Positions 1 through 5,591 of a stretch of 30,917 nucleotides of DNA are shown piece by piece. This DNA comes from DAIMZM01 sp036733985 (GTDB lineage: Bacteria > Bacillota > Dehalobacteriia > UBA4068): positions 1 to 30,917 of the forward strand of contig DAIMZM010000016.1 in assembly GCA_036733985.1 (NCBI GenBank), given 5' to 3'. The first letter of the stretch is position 1. Every line of letters starts with the position of its first letter. Both the position numbers and the translations under genes were made by a program. The notes beneath the pieces are model-generated. The model did not search any database. It worked only from the letters and a program-made list of their open reading frames with translations, and was not told the DNA's origin.

Positions 1-53
1 CACGCCGATGGTACTCGGGACGAAGGTCCCCGGAAGAGTAGGTCGTCGCCGGG
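1..53 (+). rRNA. rrf: 5S ribosomal RNA, 3' end (partial)
   Basis: The first bases carry the typical 3' half of a bacterial 5S rRNA, with the segment GAAGAGTAGGTCGTCGCCGGG ending near position 53. The 5' part lies outside the window. A tRNA gene follows after 10 bases, the common layout at the end of a Firmicute rRNA operon. The exact 3' end is uncertain by a base or two because the 5' strand of the closing stem is not visible. Confidence 0.9.
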
Positions 54-63
54 AAATTTATAA

Positions 64-138
64 TCCTCGATAGCTCAACGGTAGAGTACGCGGCTGTTAA
101 CCGCGGTGTTGTTGGTTCGAATCCAACTCGAGGAGCCA
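64..138 (+). tRNA. tRNA-Asn (anticodon GTT)
   Basis: A complete 75-base cloverleaf is visible. The acceptor stem TCCTCGA pairs with TCGAGGA. The anticodon stem CGCGG/CCGCG (89-93/101-105) encloses loop CTGTTAA with anticodon GTT at 96-98. The T arm contains GGTTCGAATCC, and the 3' CCA is encoded at 136-138. It lies 10 bases after the 5S rRNA and is probably cotranscribed with the rRNA operon. Confidence 0.97.
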
Positions 139-160
139 GCTGGTGGCAAGCGCCGCAGCT

Positions 161-194
161 AAAGCCGCGTATCATATAATACGCGGCTTTTTTT
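161..194 (+). terminator. Intrinsic terminator of the rRNA/tRNA operon
   Basis: A perfect 12-bp stem (161-172 with 179-190) encloses a 6-base loop and runs into a T tract ending at 194. It sits 22 bases after the tRNA-Asn gene and is the expected end of the rRNA operon transcript. Confidence 0.92.
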
Positions 195-333
195 CGCGGA
201 AAACACACCCGCTATGGGGCTGGAGCGGGAGCAAAGGAAGCTTTAGCGGTTCTCTAATCGCGGCTGACGGCGGAAGGGCGGGGCTTCTTTCGGGAAATGT
301 CTGGTGATTTTTTGACAGAAGCGGGGAAAATGC

Positions 334-362
334 CAACTTCGGGCCAAGTTGGCCCGAAGTTG
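334..362 (-). terminator. 13-bp perfect hairpin, possible minus-strand terminator
   Basis: A perfect inverted repeat pairs 334-346 with 350-362 around a 3-base loop. Read on the minus strand it is followed by GCATTTT, a short T tract, and it lies about 60 bases after the stop of the small minus-strand ORF at 421-549. It could therefore terminate that gene. On the plus strand no T tract follows. The rest of the gene-free stretch 195-420 shows only a minor GC-rich hairpin (382-395) and no RNA gene or ORF with a ribosome binding site. Confidence 0.5.
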
Positions 363-420
363 ACCAGCAGAATAAAACATCTGCCGCAGAAGCGGCGCCT
401 GCTATCTTATGGGCAGCGGA

Positions 421-549
421 TTATTGCCCGGCGCAGTAAGCTACCAGAGCTACCTGGCTGCCGCTTTGCGCCGCAATTTGTTGTTCCGCCTCGCGCAGCA
501 GGTTCAGGGCCGCGGCGTCTAATTCCGCCAGTTGATGCTGATGGGTCAT
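421..549 (-). CDS. Small hypothetical protein, 42 aa
   Basis: I do not recognise this protein. The reading frame starts with ATG at 549, preceded by a near-ideal ribosome binding site (AAAGGAGG, 7 bases upstream), which is the main reason to believe it. The frame stays open upstream to 657, but no ribosome binding site supports a longer protein. The product is mostly one acidic, Ala/Leu/Gln-rich amphipathic helix (HQLAELDAAALNLLREAEQQ) followed by a short hydrophobic strand (QVALVAYCAGQ), with no signal peptide. A 13-bp hairpin downstream may end its transcript. A palindrome CTGGTAAATACCAG (608-621) lies 59 bases upstream and could be an operator. Small proteins of this shape are common and poorly known in spore formers; no function is proposed. 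Confidence 0.5.
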   Translation of the reverse strand: MTHQHQLAELDAAALNLLREAEQQIAAQSGSQVALVAYCAGQ

Positions 550-607
550 GGGCTTGCCTCCTTTGTGGATGATGGCTTCATTATGCCCGGGCCAGGTAAA
601 AATATGT

Positions 608-621
608 CTGGTAAATACCAG
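608..621. promoter_or_regulatory. Palindrome CTGGTAAATACCAG, candidate operator
   Basis: A 14-base perfect palindrome lies between the small minus-strand ORF and the plus-strand promoter at 651-679. Its position between two divergent transcription units is what a regulator site would show. No regulator is identified and the repeat is short, so chance is possible. Confidence 0.25.
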
Positions 622-650
622 GCTGGCGGCGGAGCGTTGGCTTTCTGTCC

Positions 651-679
651 TTGACAAGCCCTAGGCATTTGTGTATAGT
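651..679 (+). promoter_or_regulatory. Sigma-A type promoter for the structured leader RNA
   Basis: TTGACA at 651-656 and TATAGT at 674-679 are separated by exactly 17 bases, a near-consensus housekeeping promoter. Transcription would begin around 686-688. The first structured element downstream is the riboswitch-like leader ending at the terminator near 1092. Confidence 0.85.
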
Positions 680-774
680 TGGTTTAATAAAAGCTGGAGA
701 GTGAGGCTGATTGATCAGGCTGCCGGGCAAACCCTGGCAGGCGGCCTAATAAATAAAAATTAAATGGAAATTTG

Positions 775-1000
775 TTTTCCCAGGCCGTGAAGCCCTTAGG
801 GCAGGCCGGGATAAAAGTGGAATGGGGAAAGAGCCCCAACGTAGCCGGCGCTGTGCGCGTGAGGCCGTACCGAAGCGTTGTGCGCAAAACAACGTCTGGA
901 CGAAAGTCCGCCACTGTCAGGCCGGCCCTGATGGGAAGGTAGGATACGGACGCAGGAAGCAAACCGCTTCCCTAACGCAAGTCAGAAGACTTACATTTTT
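775..1000 (+). ncRNA. Probable cobalamin (B12) riboswitch aptamer
   Basis: Several hallmarks of the cobalamin riboswitch appear in the right order. A purine-rich ATAAAAGTGGAA segment (near 811-822) corresponds to the usual AAnAGGGAA block. GCCACTGT lies at 910-917, GGGAAGG at 933-939, and CGCAAGTCAGAAGACTTAC at 976-994 corresponds to the conserved AGTCAGGAGACCTGC box. A GAAA-capped hairpin (898-909) precedes the CCACTG block. The leader starts at a strong promoter (651-679) and is followed by a terminator (1055-1092), as expected for transcriptional control. The peripheral region between 830 and 895 is longer than usual and I could not pair the closing P1 helix convincingly, so this may be a divergent member. 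Limits are approximate. No full-length gene follows. Confidence 0.55.
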
Positions 1001-1054
1001 TCAGGAAAACCTAGGGCGGAAAGCCCTGGGGATTGGGCGCAAAAATACGGTTGT

Positions 1055-1092
1055 GTCAATCTTCTGTTTCATAAGGAGATTGGCATTTTTTT
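1055..1092 (+). terminator. Intrinsic terminator (riboswitch expression platform)
   Basis: An 11-bp stem (1055-1065 with 1074-1084, including G-U pairs) with an 8-base loop is followed by seven T residues at 1086-1092 and a second T run at 1097-1102. It stands about 60 bases after the last conserved riboswitch block, at the normal distance for an OFF-switch terminator. Confidence 0.75.
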
Positions 1093-1114
1093 GTGCTTTT
1101 TTCGGAGGATGTAT

Positions 1115-1183
1115 ATGCCTGGCGCGCTAAGCCAGCCGCCTGGGCTTGTACATATTTCACACCATCGGGAGGGAGAGCCCTAG
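1115..1183 (+). CDS. Possible 22-codon ORF behind the riboswitch
   Basis: A short open frame starts with ATG at 1115, six bases after GGAGG, and ends with TAG at 1181-1183. It encodes 22 residues with a small His cluster (HISHHREG). It is the only translatable frame with a ribosome binding site between the riboswitch terminator and the convergent tlp gene. It may be a genuine leader or mini-protein, or the stump of a lost B12-related gene. An 11-bp GC-rich hairpin (1167-1177/1189-1199) without a T tract overlaps its end. No family is recognised. Confidence 0.25.
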   Translation: MPGALSQPPGLVHISHHREGEP

Positions 1184-1282
1184 CTCTGCTCTCCCTCCCA
1201 ACATCCTGCTTGGTTCCGGAGCGGCCGCGCCTGCATAAGCAAGGCCGCCGCTTTTCAGCCCGGGCTTTTTAGTGGATCTATA

Positions 1283-1307
1283 ACAAAAAGCCGTCCGCCG
1301 GACGGCC
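1283..1307 (-). terminator. Intrinsic terminator of tlp
   Basis: GCCGTCC (1290-1296) pairs with GGACGGC (1300-1306) around a 3-base loop. Read on the minus strand the stem runs into five T residues and then GTTAT. It lies 22 bases past the tlp stop codon. Confidence 0.85.
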
Positions 1308-1328
1308 TTATTGTTATCAAGTCTCTTT

Positions 1329-1568
1329 TCATCTGCGGTAATTGTTTTCTCTGGCAACGGCCTCGTCCCTGATTTCTTTACGCAGCCCGTCCAGAGCCGT
1401 TTCCCGCCTTCTGTTCTTTGCCTGTAAATCCTTTTTTGTTTCCGGATTATCCGTTTCACTGATCATTTCTTCAGCGATTTCCATATTGCGGATGGTGGAA
1501 TCAATGTTTTCCTGGATTTTCTCCACATTGTCCCTTCTATCCTCAGGATTCCGATGTGTCCGCTGCAC
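1329..1568 (-). CDS. tlp: Small acid-soluble spore protein Tlp
   Basis: This is a member of the Tlp family, a minor small acid-soluble protein made in the forespore. The family signature is clear: RNPEDRRDNVEKIQENID near the N-terminus, a Glu/Lys-rich helical middle, NRRRETALDGLRKEIRDE and the C-terminal ARENNYRR. The length, 79 residues, fits the family (about 75-85). I chose the GTG at 1566-1568 because TTTGGAGG stands 7 bases upstream and the family motif begins right after it. The ATG at 1595 would add nine residues and has no good ribosome binding site. A GCATA...GATATTA pair upstream (spacing about 18, -10 near 1591-1597) resembles a forespore sigma-F/G promoter and would place the ATG inside the -10 region. 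A terminator follows. The gene marks the host as an endospore former. Confidence 0.9.
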   Translation of the reverse strand: MQRTHRNPEDRRDNVEKIQENIDSTIRNMEIAEEMISETDNPETKKDLQAKNRRRETALDGLRKEIRDEAVARENNYRR

Positions 1569-1758
1569 AAGACCGCCTCCAAATTGTTTTATCATAATAT
1601 CTGCGCTTTGCCCACGGTTTATGCAAAAATAAAAAACCTGGCGGCAGGAAAGAGGCGGGACCTTGCCGTATCGCTTTTAGCAGCCCCTTTCAATTAGGAC
1701 TGCGGATAGGCAGGGCGCCGCAAGGAAGGCGGCGAGGGGCCCTGGGGGAGGAAGCAAA

Positions 1759-2634
1759 ATGACGAATCAAATTGAGAAAAAATGCATCCGGGTCAATGAC
1801 GTGCCCATCGCCTGCTATTGCGCCGGAGAAGGCCGGGATACGATCCTCTTATTGCATGGCGCCGGCGTGGATTCCGCCCTGCTTTCCTGGGGCGAGGTGA
1901 TACCGCTGCTGGCCGGCGGGTATCGGGTCATTGCGCCGGACCTGCCGGGCTACGGGGCCAGCGGCCGGATCAAGGGCGGCTACACCCTGGCGTTCTATAC
2001 GGAGATGGTGAAGGGCGTGATCCAAGCCTTTGGCGGGAAGCCCGTCATCCTGGTTGGGCTGTCCTTGGGCGGCGGCATCTGCCTGAATCTGGCGTTAACC
2101 CATCCGGAGCTGATTCAGATCCTGGCGCCGGTTGACGCCTGGGGCTTATTTGCCAAACTCCCCTGGCATGGGCTGACCCAGTGGTTTGTCCGTTCAAAGC
2201 TCAACGATCATTTATACGCCTGGACGAGCCGCTATCCCTGGCTCGTCAGGCTGTCCCTGACCTACAATTTGTTTGGCGACCAGGCAAAAGTCAGCGACAC
2301 TTTGGTGGCAGAAATACAAAAGGTCATGCTGGAGCCGGATGCGGGCCAGCCCTTTATCTCCTTCCAAAGAAGCGAGATCAAGCCCGCCGGCTTTACCACA
2401 GACCTGTTCGGCAGGCTGGAGGAAATCAAGGCGCCCACCCTGCTGATACACGGCTCCCTGGACAAAGCGGTGCCGGTAAAAGGCGCGCTCCTGGCCAGTA
2501 AAAGGATTCCCGATTGTGAGATCTATTTGATGGAAGGCTGTAAGCATTGGCCGCAAAAAGAACGGCCGGAAGCGTTTGCCCAGGCCCTGCTGGACTATCT
2601 TGACCGGAGATTATACCGGCAGGCTCAGCCCTGA
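1759..2634 (+). CDS. Alpha/beta-fold hydrolase
   Basis: A 291-residue alpha/beta hydrolase, probably cytoplasmic since no signal peptide is seen. The catalytic triad is visible: nucleophile Ser102 in the elbow GLSLGG, Asp235 in the HGSLDKAVP segment and His263 in CKHWPQ. The oxyanion motif LLLHGAG is at residues 30-36, and the DLPGYGAS stretch typical of the family is at 61-68. The region from about 130 to 215 is the variable lid that sets specificity. The ATG at 1759 follows GGGGGAGGAAGCAAA. The gene stands alone between tlp (opposite strand) and a long gap, so context gives no substrate. The class includes esterases, lactonases, carbon-carbon hydrolases and haloperoxidases. Given the lactonase and catabolic array nearby, an ester- or lactone-type substrate is a guess only. 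Confidence 0.9.
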   Translation: MTNQIEKKCIRVNDVPIACYCAGEGRDTILLLHGAGVDSALLSWGEVIPLLAGGYRVIAPDLPGYGASGRIKGGYTLAFYTEMVKGVIQAFGGKPVILVGLSLGGGICLNLALTHPELIQILAPVDAWGLFAKLPWHGLTQWFVRSKLNDHLYAWTSRYPWLVRLSLTYNLFGDQAKVSDTLVAEIQKVMLEPDAGQPFISFQRSEIKPAGFTTDLFGRLEEIKAPTLLIHGSLDKAVPVKGALLASKRIPDCEIYLMEGCKHWPQKERPEAFAQALLDYLDRRLYRQAQP

Positions 2635-3446
2635 GCCGCCTGTTCGCACGGCAAAGGAAAATACCGGGCTCCCGGCGGGATGGCCCTTGCTTTTAGGATA
2701 GAAAAGGAAGTAAATTTCAGATTAAAAATACCTGAGATTAGCAGGAAAATACAGATTTTTCACGAAAATAAATTATTGTTAACAGTCAACAGTTTGCACT
2801 TACCGTTTCCTTTTTCCTGAGAGCTAAGACCGGATTGTGCTAAAGCAAAGCAAGACCGGATACGTCAAAACCGCCTTTTAGCTTAGCTGACGGTAAAGAG
2901 CCTCTGGGCAGCGTCAACTGCCGAAAGGGAGCAAGAGCAGCCTGCTTTTGGCAAAGGGATCACCGGCTGCCGGCCCGCCAGGGCGGTTGCGGCGGCGATA
3001 AGCAGCGTTGAATTTCAGGCAAGTTTGCACGGCCCGCCAGGTTCCTGGCCGGCCATAGACGTGCAGTATCAAATCAACTGTAAAACCTTAAGCTAAGAGG
3101 GTTTAGCCGGTTAAGCAAAGCGGAATCCGCTTTTTAGGGCCGCGCAGAGACGGCCAGCGTGCTGTGGCGGATTGTTTTACCCGATAAGGGAGCGCCTGGC
3201 CAGCCGAAGCTGTAAATACCGTAAATTGTGAGGAGGGGAGGGATAACGGCGCGCCGCCGCCAGCTCATATTTGCCTTACGTTTATGGATTTCTTCATCTA
3301 TTGCCAACTCATTGCCAACCGCCCGCTTAGGCCGGGCTGACGGCATCAGGCTGGCGCTTCATTAGGCGGGTCTGCGCCGCGGCCATCATAACCGGTTATG
3401 GGTTCCGCTAAAACCCAAATAAATCATACAAGGAGATTCATGAAAC
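2635..3446. other. Long gene-free stretch with an operator-like palindrome
   Basis: About 810 bases hold no ORF with a ribosome binding site. The first part is AT-rich (2700-2815) and carries the TGTTAAC-type palindrome at 2777-2791. The remainder is GC-rich with several small hairpins, including an AAAGCGG/CCGCTTT stem at 3117-3133 followed by a few T residues that may be a weak terminator. I see no match to T-box, SAM, TPP or glycine riboswitch signatures. It could be a long leader of the transporter group at 3447, an unrecognised small RNA, or decayed gene sequence. Confidence 0.5.
2777..2791. promoter_or_regulatory. Operator-like palindrome TGTTAACAGTCAACA
   Basis: Two 7-base arms separated by one base match in six of seven positions. 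The arms are essentially the same as those of the perfect palindrome beside the GntR gene (30219-30235) and the site at 29340-29354. It lies in the AT-rich start of the gap ahead of the plus-strand transporter group. Inference: a binding site for the GntR/FCD regulator of this window. Confidence 0.45.
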
Positions 3447-4664
3447 ATGCCAAGTGAAAAAAGATCTTGGGGGGCAAGATTGGTATATTTGTTCGTCAAC
3501 CGCTTGCTGCTGAATGCCAACACGCGGATGCTCTACGCTTTCGTGCCGGTCTTTGTGGTCGGCATGGCCTTGACCGAAGGCCAATACTTCAATGCTTTGG
3601 CTATTGCCGGCATCTTCGCCCTGATCACTCCCGCCATCATCCCCCTGGCGGAAACCAAGGGCAGGCGGTTCGCCATGGGCGTCGCCACCATCATGTTTGC
3701 CATCGGCAACTTTATCGTCGTGCTCTTCCACGGCTTCTGGATCATTGCCCTGGGCCTGGGCGTCAGCACCCTGGGCCTGGCCATTTTCCAATCCACCTGC
3801 CAGGCTTATGTGGGCGATGAAACGCCTTTTGCCAAGCGGGGCCGCTATGTGGCCGTCCTGGAGCTGGCCTGGTCCGCTTCCTATTTCATCATGATGCCGA
3901 TCCTCAGCGTGGTCATGTCCAGCGCCGCGGCGGACAATGCTTTGTGGAAAGCCCCTTTCCTGATCCTGGGCGTTCTGTCCCTGGCCAGTTTCCTGCTGCT
4001 TAAGGTGATGATCCCCTACACCCCGCCGCCCAAAAGCGTACAGGAAAGCGGCGATAAAGGGCTGAAGCTGATCCTGTCCACCCTGAAATCCCCCCATGTT
4101 TTCGTGGCCCTCTGCTACGGCTTCTTTATCCAGGCCGGAGCCGAGTATATGAACCTGACCTATGCCAGCTGGCTGGACAGCGCCTGGGGCGTGCAGATCG
4201 CCACCTTGGGCATTGTAGCCGCCATCTTCGGCGCCGCCGAGTTTTTCGGCGAGTTTTCCGTGGTTTCCGTTTCCGACCGGGTGGGCAAGAAGAATATGTG
4301 CGGCATCGGCAATTGCATCAGCGCTGTCGCCGGTATCCTGGCCCCCTTTATCGTGGGCGTCAATTCCTGGGCCGCCATTATCGTCCTGGCCGTGTTCTAT
4401 ATCGGCTTTGAGATCAGCATTGCTTCCGGTTTCTCCGTGATGACCCAGGTGGTGCCTGCCTTGCGCGCTTCCTTTATGGGCATCTTTGCCGCCGTGCTGC
4501 AGCTGGGCCGCATCGTGGCGGATTTCACCTGCAACGGCATCCTGGGCGCCGACGGCCGCTTCCAGATGGTGGCCTGGATCGCCGCGATCTGCTTTGTCCT
4601 GGCCTTCGTCTTCCTGCGCTTTGTCAAAGTCCAGCCGGAAGAAAATGACGAGGCTGTTGCTTAA
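3447..4664 (+). CDS. Major facilitator superfamily (MFS) transporter
   Basis: A 405-residue integral membrane protein with about 12 hydrophobic helices, standard MFS size. The basic loop after helix 2-3 (LAETKGRRFAMG, about residues 67-78) fits the conserved cytoplasmic MFS loop, and a related loop (SDRVGKKNMCG) recurs in the second half, as expected from the internal duplication. The C-terminus (VKVQPEENDEAVA) is cytoplasmic and acidic. The ATG at 3447 is 11 bases past AGGAG. A closer ATG at 3440 opens only a five-codon frame (MKHAK), so 3447 is the likely start with an unusually long spacing. It is first in a group with a lactonase-like enzyme and a second transporter. Substrate unknown; an organic acid, lactone or sugar derivative would fit the neighbours. 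Confidence 0.88.
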   Translation: MPSEKRSWGARLVYLFVNRLLLNANTRMLYAFVPVFVVGMALTEGQYFNALAIAGIFALITPAIIPLAETKGRRFAMGVATIMFAIGNFIVVLFHGFWIIALGLGVSTLGLAIFQSTCQAYVGDETPFAKRGRYVAVLELAWSASYFIMMPILSVVMSSAAADNALWKAPFLILGVLSLASFLLLKVMIPYTPPPKSVQESGDKGLKLILSTLKSPHVFVALCYGFFIQAGAEYMNLTYASWLDSAWGVQIATLGIVAAIFGAAEFFGEFSVVSVSDRVGKKNMCGIGNCISAVAGILAPFIVGVNSWAAIIVLAVFYIGFEISIASGFSVMTQVVPALRASFMGIFAAVLQLGRIVADFTCNGILGADGRFQMVAWIAAICFVLAFVFLRFVKVQPEENDEAVA

Positions 4665-4681
4665 GCACTTTGTCTGTCCGT

Positions 4682-4712
4682 GATTATGGGGCCCCTGGCG
4701 GGTCCCATAATC
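4682..4712 (+). repeat. Intercistronic hairpin after the MFS gene
   Basis: GATTATGGG (4682-4690) pairs perfectly with CCCATAATC (4704-4712). No T tract follows, so it is more likely an mRNA-stabilising or partly terminating structure between the MFS gene and the lactonase gene than a full terminator. Confidence 0.5.
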
Positions 4713-4764
4713 GCCATCGTTTAAGGGCACGCCAGTTTAGGTTATTGCGTTAAGGAGGGGTTTT

Positions 4765-5550
4765 ATGAGCACCAAAGTTAAGAAGATGTATGTCTGCCTT
4801 TGCGGTTTCGAGTTTATTCCCAAGACCATTTCCACCAAAGACCTGGGGGGCCGCTTTTACTTGAGCGAGCCGGTTTGCTGCTATCTGCTGGATACGGAAG
4901 AAGGCTATGTTTTATTCGACACCGGCTTCAACCGGGATGTGATCACTAATCCGGAGCTGGAGGAGAAATATTTTACCTCCCGGGGCTGGATTCCCACCCC
5001 GGTATCTGAGGAGCAGCATGATTTAGGCGTGCAGCTGGCTGAAATCGGCGTCGGCTTCGACGAGATCAAGCATATCGTCGTCTCCCATCTCCATGCGGAC
5101 CATACCGGCAATATTGCCAAATGCAAAAACGCCAAGGTCTATATCCAGCGGGCGGAATATGAGTACGGCTTCGCCCCCACCACGCCGCCGCCCTGGTTTG
5201 AGTGCGATTACAAAGATGTGGCGGGTATTGACTGGCAGATCATGGACGGGGATTTCAAGCTGATGGAGGGCATTGAGGTCATCGACACCAAGGGCCATAC
5301 CCCGGGCCATCAGTCCCTGATCCTGACCCTGCCCAATAGCGGCGTTTTCGTCCTCACCGCCGACGCCGGCGATTTGCTGGAAAACTATGAAAAAGAGATC
5401 CCCTGCGGCGAAAATATCGGCGACGACATCGCCATCGAGTCTATCCGCAGGCTGAAACGGGAAGCCGCTGAACGCCAGGGCATCCTCTTCCTGCTCCATG
5501 ACATCGACTGGGTCAAACAAATCAAGCTGATCCCCGAATACTACGATTGA
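4765..5550 (+). CDS. MBL-fold metallo-hydrolase, AHL-lactonase family
   Basis: A 261-residue metallo-beta-lactamase-fold enzyme closest in pattern to N-acyl-homoserine lactonases such as AiiA. The dinuclear metal site is complete: His108, His110, Asp112 and His113 (SHLHADHTGN), then His178 (KGHTPGHQS), Asp200 (LTADAGD) and His245 (LLHDIDW). The CYLLDTEEGYVLFDTG strand (about 39-54) and the C-terminal PEYYD are also family-like. The tyrosine that follows the bridging aspartate in AiiA (DASY) is replaced here by Asp203 (DAGD), so lactone specificity may differ. No signal peptide is present. The start ATG follows AAGGAGGGGTTTT. Placed between two transporters, it may open an imported lactone rather than quench signalling. 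The family assignment is firm; the substrate is open. Confidence 0.88.
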   Translation: MSTKVKKMYVCLCGFEFIPKTISTKDLGGRFYLSEPVCCYLLDTEEGYVLFDTGFNRDVITNPELEEKYFTSRGWIPTPVSEEQHDLGVQLAEIGVGFDEIKHIVVSHLHADHTGNIAKCKNAKVYIQRAEYEYGFAPTTPPPWFECDYKDVAGIDWQIMDGDFKLMEGIEVIDTKGHTPGHQSLILTLPNSGVFVLTADAGDLLENYEKEIPCGENIGDDIAIESIRRLKREAAERQGILFLLHDIDWVKQIKLIPEYYD

Positions 5551-5591
5551 TGTTTAGCGATAATTAACGATTAATAAGGAGGTGCAGCAGC

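Noticed and set aside
64..138. tRNA-Asn as a possible integration site for an island
   Set aside because: No second copy of the tRNA 3' end and no integrase gene was seen in the window.
860..1000. RNase P RNA or tmRNA as the identity of the structured leader
   Set aside because: The conserved GAGGAAAGTCC core of RNase P RNA and the tRNA-like ends and tag frame of tmRNA are absent.
822..1130. 102-codon plus-strand frame over the leader RNA
   Set aside because: It overlaps the structured riboswitch-like region and terminator and lacks a ribosome binding site.
3134..3346. 70-codon minus-strand frame in the long gap
   Set aside because: No ribosome binding site, no recognisable family, and composition like random GC-rich sequence.
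3438..4730. 430-codon open frame antisense to the MFS gene
   Set aside because: It mirrors the MFS gene on the other strand, is rich in His/Asp/Gly/Gln as expected from reversed hydrophobic GC-rich codons, and has no family resemblance or ribosome binding site.
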